Shown here: one piece after another, positions 10,701-21,679 of the stretch
Numbering within the stretch: the first letter of the stretch is position 1
Layout of the letters: each line of letters starts with the position of its first letter
Made by a program: the position numbers and the translations under genes
Notes under the pieces: generated by a model
Databases searched by the model: none
What the model was told of the DNA's origin: nothing
Seen by the model: only the letters and a program-made list of their open reading frames with translations
Origin: Fremontodendron californicum
Lineage: Eukaryota; Streptophyta; Magnoliopsida; Malvales; Malvaceae
Assembly (NCBI GenBank): GCA_030761205.1
Contig: JAULJL010000010.1
Span: 32,068,022 to 32,132,021, forward strand
Length of the DNA stretch: 64,000 nucleotides
Reading direction: 5' to 3'

Positions 10701-11758
10701 TCAATGATACGCATAGGCATTTCGGCAAGCAAAGATTCCAGTTCTCTGCCTAGATTGTGCTTTTCCTCATCTGTCATTCTCTTCACAGGTTCCAGTATAA
10801 TTTCTTGGGTCATTGAGGTTGTCTTCCTCTTTTTTGCAGGAGGCATTGTCTTAGAAGTTTCTATATCCTCGGCAGGAGCTTTACTTTGTACCAACTGGGC
10901 ACCAGTAACAGGTAACTTCTTCTCAATATTTTTCCACCTCACTTCAAAAAACTTGTTAAGGGTATCAGCCATAACGTGGACATCATTTCCAGGGGGGTTA
11001 TAGGTCATTGCATTGCTGAATGTAAGCCTCACATCAGCATGAAACTCCAGGGGGCTTGCATATGCACCTGATGCTATCTTCTTTTTAACTGTTCCTAGAT
11101 CCATTGGGTGCTTAATAACAGTAAAGTAATCTGGAATATTCAGCTTCACTATATCTACTGGTTGTTTGAAGACCCACCCATACTGATGGCCCATCAATCG
11201 TTTTAGAAGACCCTCACACTGTTTCATCAAGATAATATTTGCGGTGTTTGCTGCTGAAGCATGTTTTGCAGACTCAAATCTTCCTGAAAAATCCCGACTA
11301 AACCCGCGCGCCTTGCCACTCAAAGGATTCCCTTTCTTCCCTGGCCCAGAAGCCATCATGGACGATTTCTGAAAATCCTGTAAATGAGGTAAATTTTGCC
11401 CATTGCTACAACTAAGAATATCACTGGAAGATGACACAGTAACCCCATTTGTCCTTTGCAACTCAACTTTCTTCTGAAGCAACCGTATCTGCTCCAATTC
11501 ATGTCTCAACCTACGTATCAAATCCTTTCTTTCAGACTGTGACATGTTTGACAGGGAAAGCACTTGTCTAGTGACACCAAAAGTGTCACGTTTATCAAGA
11601 TTAAAACCGATACATTTTCTAGTTGGGGCGCTTGAATCTTCTGAAGCAGTAATTTCATTATCAATTCGTCCTGAGCTACCAGATCCCTCTGATTCACCAG
11701 GAGGCTCATATGGGCCACAATAATAACCTCCAGCAAACCTATCACTCTTTGCCAACAT
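7723..11758 (-). CDS. Bromodomain/NET-domain transcription factor of the GTE8/GTE10 class, 10 coding exons, 740 aa
   Basis: This is a plant BET-like nuclear protein; it binds acetylated histone tails and influences transcription. Coding exons (minus strand) are 10532-11758, 10357-10405, 10136-10267, 9558-9631, 9335-9407, 9140-9220, 8934-9049, 8792-8858, 8093-8223 and 7723-7995, totalling 2223 nt in one frame. The bromodomain (about residues 175-275) contains QYGWVFKQPVD, IPDYFTVIKHPMDLGTV and the MTYNPPG loop with the acetyl-lysine-binding Asn. A coiled segment precedes it (SERKDLIRRLRHELEQIRLL). The NET domain (about 325-400) includes MTDEEKHNLGRELESLLAEM and the acidic EEEIEIDIDDLSDDTL. The C-terminus has an Arg/Glu/Ala-rich coiled coil and an acidic tail. 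I start at the ATG at 11758; an upstream leader exon ending at 12547 also contains an ATG (MSSGTQ) that could be spliced in frame at a weak acceptor near 11772. Confidence 0.92.
8318..8774 (-). pseudogene. Chimeric nuclear plastid insertion: ycf2 fragment joined to petA fragment
   Basis: Read on the minus strand, 8774 down to about 8556 translates to pieces of plastid Ycf2, including FSIDSYGLNQKQFLNEVFNS. From about 8556 to 8318 it translates to cytochrome f (PetA): QVVDIIPPGPELLV, EGESIKLNQPLTSNSNVGGF, then DPLRVQGLLF. In the PetA part a CAG has become TAG just after GGFG; the Ycf2 part has frameshifts. The two genes are not neighbours in plastid genomes, so the insert is a joined fragment. 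It makes up about 80% of the intron at 8224-8791 of the GTE gene. It is non-functional as plastid coding sequence. I recognised it from memory of both proteins, not from a search. Confidence 0.88.
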
Positions 11759-12546
11759 CTTAGCCAAAACACCCTTTTCTTACTTCCCTTTAGTCAGTGT
11801 AAAGCTGCTGGTTTAATCACTATACTCTGAATACATCAACCATAGGAGCAAAATTATCCCATCTGATTTCAAGAGTAATTTAATAGCCACCCTTAAAATA
11901 CAACCATAAAATTAAATTTTGATCAAAGTTGTAAGCAAATTTAAATCAACTCTTCTGTGCATTTACCCAAATATTGAAATCTTTAACAATTTTGTTCACC
12001 TTTTTAAACTACGCATCTTTCAAAAGACCCAAATTCACCAGATTAAACACTTAAGAGGACATTAATAGGAATCTAAATTCTACCATTCCACAGTGAATAT
12101 ACCCAGATTTTAAATATTTTCCAATGATGCAAAAGAAATTAAATTGCATGGTCATTAATTGAACTTATTTATAGTTGAATTAGATGAGCTCTTACATGCA
12201 TTTACCCAAATCCGGAAATTTTTGACCATTTTGTTCACTTATTTAAACTACCCATCTTCAAAAACCCCCAGATTCACCAGATTAAACCCTATAAAACACC
12301 AAAAAAGAACCCAAAATTCACATTTAATCATTTTCAATCATGCATGGATATTAAAATTGCAATATAAAGAGAAACAAGCTGAACTGATCTATATTTGAAA
12401 GTTTATGGTAACATTTACTGGTTCAAGGCTCAAATCTTTACACCAGAAGAAGTTTGATACAACAAAACCCTAATCCAATAATAAAGCCCCTCTCCCTAAC
12501 AAACCTAAACCCGGATAAAAAAATTCTAAAACCTAATAACAATTAC

Positions 12547-12720
12547 CTGTGTGCCACTGCTCATTCGCTGTTCCTCGAATCTCGAAACCCCGTTCTTCAA
12601 TTCCTGAATCTTTTCGGCGACGAAGTAACAGGCATAAACAAAAATAAACAAGAAAGAGTGAAAACCCTAGAGCAATTAATGATTCATATTTGTAAAAAAT
12701 AATTAATCTTTTAATTGGAA
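12547..12720 (-). other. Probable 5' leader exon of the GTE gene
   Basis: A good donor (CACACAG followed by GTAATTG on the minus strand) ends at 12547. The likely acceptor lies just upstream of the first coding exon, for instance after TTGATGTATTCAG near 11827. The leader carries a 12-codon upstream reading frame starting ATGCCTGTTACTTCG and a second ATG (MSSGTQ). The outer boundary is a guess. Confidence 0.4.
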
Positions 12721-13162
12721 TTTTTTTAATTTGGATCGCGAGCTTTTGAAAAAGAAAAAAAAAAAAACAAAAACAAAAAACAAAGAAGAGTGAGAATACT
12801 AATTTTAGTCGTTCTTTCTCGCTACTTTAAAAGGGCTTTTGCTTACTTTGGAGGAATATTGACCGTTGGATTCAGGACGAAGAATGATCGGACAGTTAGA
12901 TTTAATTTTAGATTTCAGCCGTCCGTTTCTGGCGTGCTGATTTAGCACACAATTAATAATTAATAACGCGGGTTTTGGAGGAGCGATGATAAAAGTACTG
13001 CCGGGGGAGGATAGTACGATCACGGTTCGATCTTATTGGAGGAATTTTGAGTTAAAATGATGACGTGGTGGAATTGTATTGGATGATATCACTAGAGTAT
13101 ATTTGGAAGGTTCCAGAGACATCAATCATCCACCCTAACGCGGTAAACCTGGTGACCACGAC
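12721..13162. other. Intergenic, 5' flank of the GTE gene
   Basis: This holds an A-rich tract at 12750-12785 and otherwise mixed sequence that probably serves as the GTE promoter. No gene, and no clear element before the family C insertion at 13163. Confidence 0.4.
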
Positions 13163-13601
13163 TAGGGCTGTAATCGAGTCGAGCCGAGCTCGAATATTGA
13201 GAAGCTCGAGCTCGATTCGAAACTCGAGGCTCGAAGCTCGGTTCAAGCTCGATCGAGTACCATTTTTTGAGCTCAAGCTTGACTCGAGATAAAATCGAAC
13301 TATTCGAACTCGACTCGATTAGGCTCGTTTAATACTCGAGCTCGAATTAAGGGTTTTTAAGTATGTATATATATATTAAGGGTAAAATAGTAAATTAATA
13401 ATAAAAATTTTATAAATAAAAAAAGCTCGATTAGGCTCGCGAGCTGCTCGAATCGGGTATTAAGATACTCGAACTCGGCTCGCTCGATAGCTCGAGCTGC
13501 TCGAGCTCGAGCTCGGCTCGATAATGACCGAATCGAATTCGAGTTTTTTTCGAGTCGAACTCGAGTAGCTTGCGAGCACAGGTGTCTCGTTTACACCCCT
13601 A
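13163..13601. mobile_element. Family C element: CTCGAG-rich palindromic transposon with perfect 8-bp target duplication
   Basis: The 439-bp element starts TAGGGCTGTAATCGAG and ends CTCGTTTACACCCCTA, its inverted counterpart. Both arms are dense in GAGCTCGA-type motifs and the centre is AT-rich. ACCACGAC occurs on both sides (13155-13162 and 13602-13609), a perfect 8-bp target duplication, so it is hAT-like by that criterion. No protein is encoded; open frames across it are composition artefacts. Confidence 0.88.
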
Positions 13602-13817
13602 ACCACGACGAATCCTGATCAAGCAAAATAATCTCACATCATCAACACTATGGTACCAAAAAATTAAAATGTTTTCCCAATGCTTAACCTAATATTACAA
13701 TTGTGGTGAAAGATTTTAAATATATTCCTAGGGAAAATATGCACTCTAGGTTTAGGTTTATGCATCCTATTCTCCAATTGGAAGGTGAGACTGATAAGGT
13801 TTTTCCTTGTGCGAGAA

Positions 13818-13990
13818 CTATGTTATTCAAATTCGAGTGTGAATGTCGGATACGGATATACTCAATTTTTTTTTTATGTATTTAGAGGGTTTTTTTAGGA
13901 TCATATCCTCATACTCATATCCGGATATGCATCGGATATGGATGTCGAATCCAAATACTTCAAGAACAATGAAAACTCGGATTAACATTG
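13818..13990 (+). mobile_element. Family A MITE, copy 5
   Basis: This is a degraded full-length copy starting CTATGTTATTCAAATTCG and ending GGATTAACATTG. Internal blocks (GAGTGTGAATGTCGGATACGG, GGATCATATCCTCATACTC) match the other copies. Flanks TGCGAGAA and GCAGAGAA are only loosely alike. Confidence 0.78.
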
Positions 13991-14119
13991 GCAGAGAATA
14001 GGAAGCAATAGAAGCTAAAAAAAAGAAGAAACCATTACTAATCGGAAGACTCGATGGCCTAGGACTTAAGTGACAGACAGCCAGCCTAGTTTAATTATGC
14101 AACTAAACATTTTAACAGA

Positions 14120-14690
14120 GCTTGTGTTGTGGTCAATGGTCGTATTTGGTGGTCAAGAGAGGGAGATTTTATGGCAAAACCCAGATCACCTATCTTCAAA
14201 TTTTTCACGCAGGCATGAGGTATATTATAGCTAGTTTAATGGATTATTAGTTCTTGATGTCACTTTGCAAGCCATGATGATCATTATTCAGACATGTTTT
14301 TTTAACCTATCAGACAAGGATAATTAAGTTTGGTTAGCTGTAGTGATGACATGTTGAATAGTAGTCTGATAATCATTGTATACATGTTTTTTTTTTTCTT
14401 TCTATTTTTCATGTTCGATCTTCTGGCTCCTCATAACCTTATATTCTTCTTCACTGGCTTAGATGGTCTATGGTGATATTTACATGCTAGATTCTGAAAT
14501 GAAGAAATGGGAAGTCTTAACTCCATTGCCAAAACCAAACTCCCATAAAGAATGTTCTTGGGTAATTGTCAACAATTTAATCATTAATTACCGGCGGTAA
14601 ATGAAAGAAAAGCACTCAGTGAACAAAAGGATGATACTGGCTGGGGAGGTTTTCCAGTTCCATTTAGATTCACCGGAATGTGCTTTCTCA
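14120..14690 (+). pseudogene. Broken kelch-repeat (galactose oxidase/kelch) gene fragment
   Basis: Translated pieces resemble the plant kelch-motif family of the At1g51540 type. Around 14130-14210 the frame gives GDFMAKPRSPIFKF, then a stop shortly after. From 14466 it gives VYGDIYMLDSEMKKWEVLTP and LPKPNSHKECSWVIVNN. A further piece near 14612 gives NKRMILAGEVFQFHLDS. The expected IIVGG-type turn after VNN is broken by a stop, the pieces sit in different frames, and the rest of the beta-propeller is absent. I read this as a relic. Family recognition is from memory and is moderately sure. An additional open frame at 13698-13830 may be related, but I could not place it. Confidence 0.55.
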
Positions 14691-14740
14691 AAAGAGAACA
14701 TTCCTAGTACTTTATGTTTTAAAGCAAAATGCCGTACAAG

Positions 14741-15259
14741 TAGACCTCTCCAAGAGTCGAATTACTTTCAAACTTGAAGGTCCGTTCATATTTGAAAAAG
14801 TTTGGACAATAATATTAGACTCGAAAAATGGGTTTAGATAAAAAAATTAAACCTGTTTAAAATATGAGCCAAGTCTTGGCTCCAATATTCAAAGCCCGAA
14901 CCCGGCCCGTTTTCTAATTAAATAATATATTATTTATATTTATATATTATGTAATTTATGTCATATAAAAATTAAATATATAATATTATAGTGTAAATAT
15001 TAAAAAATATGTTAAGTTATCATCCATGTTTAAGAACTTAATAAAAGAAAATATATATAAAATTACTAAAGATTAAATAATAAAATATATATATTTAAAA
15101 AAAATTTAGAAAAAAATAATATAAATAGATCTAAACGGGCTTGAGCTATCCATTTACAAATATGGATGGACTTGAACAAAATTTGAGGCCCATATTTTGA
15201 GGCGGGCAAGCAAATTTAGTATTGATACCATACATAAGCCCGGCCCTTGAACACCTCTA
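14741..15259. mobile_element. Family B element, copy 2
   Basis: This 519-bp copy starts TAGACCTCTCC and ends GAACACCTCTA, with the same arm and AT-rich centre structure as copy 1. Flanks CGTACAAG (14733-14740) and CATACAAG (15260-15267) match at 7 of 8 bases. Confidence 0.83.
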
Positions 15260-16452
15260 CATACAAGCAAATTTAAGACTTAATTTAATTGGTTCATGTA
15301 ACACTTTTAAAAAGTGACATCTAGAATTATGAGATTATTGAATCTTAATATCAGCAATTTGTTAGCATCATATTGTACATTATATAATGGATAAAGAAAA
15401 CTGGATTTGTGTTCTTCTCCAACAATTACTACCTTTAAGCTTTGGCTGATTAACAACAAGGTAGCATATTATTGTCTACTATTAATCATTGGTAAGATGC
15501 CAAGGGGACCAAACATAAATTATAGGCTTGTTTTCCACTTTTGCAGTTAGGAGTTCTAATTTGGATTGAGTTAGAACTGAGAAAAATTCAACAAGGTAGA
15601 ATTATAGAAATGAAAGAAATCAGGTTCAATTTAAAAAAAAAAAAAAAAAAAAAAGATTATCCATATCTGCATTTACAAGGAATGGCCAAACATTCATTAG
15701 CAGCCAAAATTATCTATGTACCCCGTTAGGTGAAGATTCTGATATTCTTTCTCTTCTTTACAAGACTAGAGATAGACACTTTAAGAGAATAAGAGAGAAA
15801 GAAAATGGTATGAGTGAAGGAAGAAGAAAATGATGAAGAACAAGAAGAGTTCATGTATATGTTGAAGAACCATTCACTAAAGGCACATCACGGCATCCAA
15901 TATAACTTGGAAAAGAACAAGCATGATTCTCTCTCTTAAAACTTCCCATATTCGATATTGTTCCTAAGGAGTTGCCAATTCTTAAATCTACCTGCAAGAA
16001 AACGAAGAACAAAGACACCATGTAGAACATGAAGTCGGAAAGTCGGTGTAAAAGTCTGAGCAATGATAATAAAGTATTTGGCCAATGGCCATTGTTAAGT
16101 GATTGATTTTCCTTGTTTCTCTAGCATCAAGATGGAAAAACTTAGAAAAAACTGAACATACCCGTGTCGGACACATATCCGTATCCGACACTCACACCCG
16201 AGTCCGAGTAACATAGGATTGGCCATATGGTAATTGCAGGTTCCTTCAACTGACCTGGTTATGTAATCTCCCATAGACAGGGACATTATCCAAGTACTGC
16301 AAAGAACTTCCACTATTTTGCCAAGTAAAAACCAAGACCGGTAATACTGCAGAATGTTCATCCAAATTAACATGAAAACGAGTAACACGTATAGAGTTGA
16401 CAGTGCAAATGGAAGAGAGGAGAGCAGGTCCGAGGGTGAGAGAAGATACCTT
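15260..16452. other. Intergenic and 3' region of the SET-domain gene
   Basis: An A tract lies at about 15632-15654. Sequence from about 15850 to 16452 probably includes the 3' untranslated region of the SET gene and a partial family A element (16141-16216). No additional gene is supported. Confidence 0.4.
16141..16216 (-). mobile_element. Family A MITE, copy 6, truncated
   Basis: Only about the right 75 bp remains, from AAAAAACTGAACATACCCG to the terminus GAGTCCGAGTAACATAG. The left half is missing. It lies just downstream of the SET-domain gene's stop codon. Confidence 0.75.
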
Positions 16453-19400
16453 TCATTTCAACCGGGGGGCATAAGGTGCCGGGCATGGAGACACAGTGTG
16501 ATCAGGTAATTGGTCTATCAGACCAATTGTTGCCTGCAAACATGCATGGAGAATTTTCTTTTCCAACCTAACAAGCTGAGTGGCAACTCGTTTCCTGGGA
16601 TTCAAGTTTGGATCTGACAACTAATGTAACAAAAATATGTTTGTTAAAACTCACTTCGCCATAAGTTCAGATCTAATCATCAACTTGGTCAAGAGAACCA
16701 ACATTACCAATGACTCATCTTCATTCAACGTAGTAGGGTAGCCAGCCAGGCGTCTATTGAAATAATCAGCAAGCTGGTCGAGCACTGCTCGTTCCATACA
16801 TGGGCTCACCTATTATGGCAAGTATATTTCACCAGAATTTTAGAAAAAAGGAAAGAGTTCCACTCTATTTAACTAAAACAATTTTGGAAATTTAATTGCC
16901 TATCAAAGGCACAGCTAGAGTTTTTACAACGGAAGAAAGGGCCAAGGCTGAAAACTTTTTTTTACAAAACATGACCTACCTGAATCACATTAGTTTGGTC
17001 ATCTAACTGAATCAGTTCGGATTTCAATTTGAGTATAACTCTCACAAATCTTACATTGCAATTAGAATTTAGTCATGCAGTAAATAAATTAGGCAATTAA
17101 CCATTTACAATAAATGAACTCACCGGGCAGACTGGACCTTGAGAACAAAGAACAGATTGCATCTCAGAAGGATCTGAAACATAGCCCAATCGGAAATATG
17201 GAAGCATATCCGAAACAGCTTCTTTTTCCTTCCCCGCATAAACCTGCAGCAGGTACAAAATAAAGATCAGAAGGAGAATATCTTACAATAATCCAATTAA
17301 TACCAGGTTTGAGTTCATACATGAAAAACTTGTACTGATAGTTTGCCATTTCTTTGAACGACCAGTCTCTTGTCCTGATATTGAGGATCCTCAGTATTCA
17401 AAGCTGCCTAAACATATAGTAAATAAAGCTATCAACATGGTTGACTAACAAAAACACAAAATCTCACTCTCATTGATACTATCAACTTATAAATCTCATA
17501 CCAAATCCCGAGCGTTGCTTTAATAAACCTTTTTTTCCCCAACATATATAAGACATTTAAGCATGGAAGTAAAGATATCTATTCATTCACTAATCATATA
17601 AACATGGTTGACAAAGAAAACCATGAAATTGAATATACAAATTGGAAAATCCAGATTTTACCTCAACAACCAGGCGATCATAAGAATTATCATCATCAAC
17701 AAAACCGTAGTTTATAAGCAGTTTCGAATTAGGCTGTGGTCCACACCTAAGAAGAGAAGAAATTTACCAATGTCAAATTTTGTATTGAAATATACAAATG
17801 GAGCAATAATTAAAAGGCAAAGGTTTCAATGCTAAAGCATGACTGAAAGAGAAATCAACATTATGTACAATAAATTAGACATTATATTTATACCAGACAA
17901 CAATAGGTTCCCCAGCCTTATACGGGCGATCAACCACTAGCTCAACAGCACCAACAACAGCACTTAACATTGCCTTGCAATTGCTCCTGTAAGCTAGCAA
18001 TGGGGGTCCAAGAGGAACCAATGCAAATCTCCGAGCCAAAGGTACTTTCTGAGTACAAACAAGTTTCAGTTTATTATTCAAACATAATGTTTCAAAAATT
18101 TCAGGAAAGGAGAAAAAGAAGAGGGGGTTTTGGTATATGCAATGCTATCAACAAGGTTTAGCCAAAAAAAATTCTAACTTATAAAAAACGAACAATAAGG
18201 AATGTCGCTATCTGGTAAGTCACTCGTTTCCTCGAGGGTTGACAATAAATTTTTTGGAAGTTAGGGAAAACTGGAAAAGGTTATCACCGGCTAAAGAGAA
18301 AATTTACCTGTAAATGCACCACACAAGACTGAACAGCAACAAAGGCTTGTTTGAAAATCTCAAACGAAAAGGCCTCAGTAGGTATATCATAGGGATATTG
18401 CTGCAAGGCAAAGAAATAAAGAAACATTTATGATCACACTCTAAACTCTAAGCTTTAGAAAGGAAAATGAAAAAAGATGAAAGACAATACCTGAAAGAGA
18501 GACCCAGCCATAAACCAGACAGTATCAAGCTCATTATACTCTCTTTTTATTCCTTCAGCCCTTTCAAGAATTTCAGCCTAACTTGCGAACAACAGAATTC
18601 AGTCATGAAACTCAATGAACTATAAAACAATAAATCAGCTATTAAAAAAAAAAGGTAAGGGGATAAAAAAACATTGCGTTGTTGCTGCTACCTTAGTGGG
18701 GCTACCTGTTAGGTAAGCCAATTCATCTTCTGACCATAGAAGTGGAGATTCCACAGCCAGCTGGCCCCTTCCTCGTTGGCGATCAAGCTCTCTAATATAT
18801 GGATACCAGAATGATTTCTTTCCTTGCTTCTTCTCATACATTAAGTACAAAGCTAAGCATGCCAATTCCGACAACTTGTTTGTTGTCAAAAGTTCCGCTG
18901 TATAAAAGGCCAGGCAAGTAAAAACTAATTACACAACTGAATCAAGTGAAAAAAAATGAAATCTGACAGCAGCTTCTTTTTCCCCCTTTTAAATGCTATC
19001 ATTAGATACAAACACACAGGCATAGAAGCTCCATAAGTGCTGCAAAGAAATGTAATCCAACTCTATATTGCTTATTTCGTCCTCTAATCACTCACCATTT
19101 ACCACAATGCTACAAACAGTGTAGCTGGACAAACATAACTCTATAGTTTCTAGTTTTGCAAGTGAGAAATCTACATGGCAGACTAGGAACAAGTACAGGG
19201 AAACAGTTGTAACAACGGTCTAAACTACCATCCAAGTTCAATAATCACCTTCACCAATTGGGAGAAGAATTACCATGTATATCATCTATACACAAAAACC
19301 CCATATGAATCAAGTTTCCAATATTGAAAAAAATTCATTGCTATATGAAATCTTCAACACCTTACCAACAGTTTCGTTTCCCAGCACTCTCTCAAGCGTC

Positions 19401-19897
19401 ACAACCAATGAATTCGGCACCGAAAAAGCCACATCACCCGCCTACAAAACCAAGAACAAAGAACCAAAAAAGAAGAAAAAACGCAACTTTAACACAATCC
19501 CAGAATAGAAAACGCAAATTTAACGAAATCCCATTAGAAGAAACCTCCAAACAAAACCAAATATTTAAGCCATTTTATTTACCCGAAGATCCTCACTGGC
19601 AGCGACATAATGTATAGGCCTATGCTTTTCATCATGTGAAGGCCTCTCTTTGAGTACAACTTTACAAGGAGGCGAGCCGTTTTTGTGCATCCAAGATTTC
19701 AAGTCCCCAAATTCATCATCTTTCTTGCTGCTAACTTCATTTCTTGAACCAGTCACAAGGGTATCAGAAGCTGAAGCCAGACAAAGATTGTTACTTTTTC
19801 TAGGAAAGATTCTGGGGTTAGGGTTCTTGGAGAAGGTAAGTGAAAGGTGAGGTAAAGGAGGTAAATTGAATTTGTTATGCAAACAAGTGAGCTCCAT
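16453..19897 (-). CDS. Chloroplast SET-domain protein, Rubisco LSMT-like methyltransferase family, 11 exons, 497 aa
   Basis: This belongs to the plastid SET-domain protein-lysine methyltransferase family related to Rubisco large-subunit methyltransferase. It is closest in my recollection to At3g07670, whose substrate is not well defined. Exons (minus strand): 19583-19897, 19366-19441, 18692-18897, 18491-18577, 18308-18400, 17894-18048, 17662-17746, 17321-17407, 17124-17243, 16708-16809 and 16453-16620, totalling 1494 nt in one frame. The N-terminus (MELTCLHNKF, Ser/Pro/Asn/Arg-rich to about residue 50) looks like a transit peptide. The SET part includes GDLKSWMHKNGSPPCKVVL, AGDVAFSVPNSLVVTLE, the conserved ELACLALYLMYEKKQG, YRSNCKAML and the NSKLLINYGFVDDD core. 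The C-terminal half is the Rubisco-substrate-binding-like helical domain and ends SPCPAPYAPRLK. All borders are GT-AG. Subfamily function remains inferred. Confidence 0.92.
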
Positions 19898-20656
19898 TTA
19901 GGAAGTGGCTTGAAGGAACTTGACAAGTGAATAAAATAAAAAAAGTTGAGGTTTTTTACTTTTTGAAGATATTGTTTTTGGGGTAAGGAAGGGTAGAGAT
20001 AAGAGAAGAAGAGTGGGGTCTTGTCTGGGGTATAATTGGATTGGATTGGAGGGAAACAAAAATCTGGGTATTTTTATGTATGTGGACAGGCAGATGCTTC
20101 TTAAACTATGAAGAAACTATGTGGTATTTGATCTTGATTTCTCGATTTTTTTTTTCAAGTTGACCCTGTTTCTAAAGTTGGTAGTATTTTTTATTTTCTT
20201 GGAACTTTTTCTTGGAAAATTGTATTGGTGTGGGGTGAGAGTGCCTAGCAAGAGAAGGTGGGTAAGATTTGATTGTTTAAGGGAAGTTCCACTTGGGTAT
20301 TTCTGTTGCCAATTTGGATGCAATTAATCTTTGCTTATGAATTTATGATCTTGATTTATAGCAAGTAGTATACAAGTAATTGATCACAACTCAAAATTAC
20401 ATAAGATCCATTAAAATTTTATATAAAATCCATATTTATAATAGATTCCTATATAACTATTTATTATGATAGAATAATTGTAAAATTATAATAAATAACT
20501 TTAGATAAAATATTCTCATAAAAGTATTTTTGTCCATTTATTTATTTATTTATTTATTTCACACACTCACGTAATATATAAGTTTTCAAGTTCTATTATA
20601 ATCCATAAAGAAGAGGAGGATGAAGAGAAGAAAAAAGAGAAAAAGAAACATCTCAT

Positions 20657-20722
20657 ATATATATATATATATATATATCTTTATAACAAAATCACGTAAT
20701 ATATATATATATATATATATAT
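20657..20722. repeat. Two (AT)n microsatellites
   Basis: Two runs of alternating AT, about 22 and 25 bp, are separated by some 20 bp of mixed sequence. They lie upstream of the SET-domain gene. Confidence 0.9.
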
Positions 20723-20914
20723 CTTTTTTGTTTCTACTGTATTATGAGTTTGATTTGCATTAGGTAGTTGTTGAAGTTTATTATAGTGCCATTTTTGTTC
20801 CATGTTCTGTATATTTTTTTCTTCCTATGGGCATTCCCTTGTACATCTTGTACCGGCTTTGTCTATAATTCAGGCGTGTAAAGGTTTTCAGGTGTGTTTG
20901 TATGAATTGTTAGA

Positions 20915-21311
20915 CATGGTTGAAAAACCGAATCGGAAGTTAAATCGGTGTGACTTTCGATTCCCAGTTCAACCAGTTGATTTATTTAAATAAGATTTTT
21001 AAATATTTTAAAAATAATTATAATGTTAAATAAATATTAAATATAATTAATAATTAATAAAAATAAACATTTAACTTAGTGGTATGATCTTTAATATAAT
21101 TTTCAAAAGTTATGAAATCAAATCTCATAACTTACCAAAAATATTTTTGAAAAACAAAATAATAATTTTTTTCCTATTTTTTACCCTTTTTACCAGTTTT
21201 TGACCGGTTCAATAAATCCTCGGTTCTTTATATAGTTTCAGACCGGACAAGCCTCCGATTCTTTATTAAACCGGTCCGACAGGCAGGTCCGATCCGATTT
21301 TTTCAACCATG
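20915..21311. mobile_element. Family D inverted-repeat element
   Basis: It starts CATGGTTGAAAAACCGAATC, and the other end, read in reverse complement, starts CATGGTTGAAAAAATCGGAT, so the first 13 bases are identical. GC-rich arms with CCGGTT-type motifs flank an AT-rich centre. Flanks TTGTTAGA and CTATTAGA match at 6 of 8 bases, so the target duplication is only suggestive. No coding capacity. Confidence 0.7.
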
Positions 21312-21679
21312 CTATTAGATTCACTTCAATCACTTCACTGAAATTGCTAATAGGCAAAGCAAGATGTTTGTTGGTGATGACCTTCTCCATTGCTCCACTA
21401 AATTATCTAAATTAGTCTTAACATCCATTGGGAGAAGAATGAGAAAAGACAGCAGGGGAAAGAGGTAGTTATATGAAATCAACTGAATCTATTCAAGTAA
21501 TGTGCAAAAGCTTACTCTTCCATCACATTGTTCAATAATCTCACTTAATAAGAGCAAACACATCCACAGATTAGGTGAGCAAAACTACAATAAGAAAATT
21601 AGCCACCTCTTTTAACAACTTGGAGCCAATAGAACAAATTTGTATGTCTAGCATCTTTCTCATTGTCATTTACCAATCA

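Larger units (their letters stand above)
19898..21679. other. Intergenic between SET gene start and CSN3 end
   Basis: The left part is the SET gene promoter and leader. AT microsatellites lie at about 20657-20678 and 20698-20722, and TTTA repeats near 20538-20558. A family D inverted-repeat element occupies 20915-21311. The right end is the CSN3 3' region. No gene is supported. Confidence 0.45.

Noticed and set aside
10608..11003. 131-codon plus-strand frame
   Set aside because: It is antisense to the GTE exon that encodes the bromodomain/NET protein, Ser-rich by mirror of the acidic coding strand.
11759..11767. TTG start upstream of the GTE ATG
   Set aside because: The frame extends three codons upstream only by using TTG; plant nuclear genes start at ATG, so 11758 was preferred.
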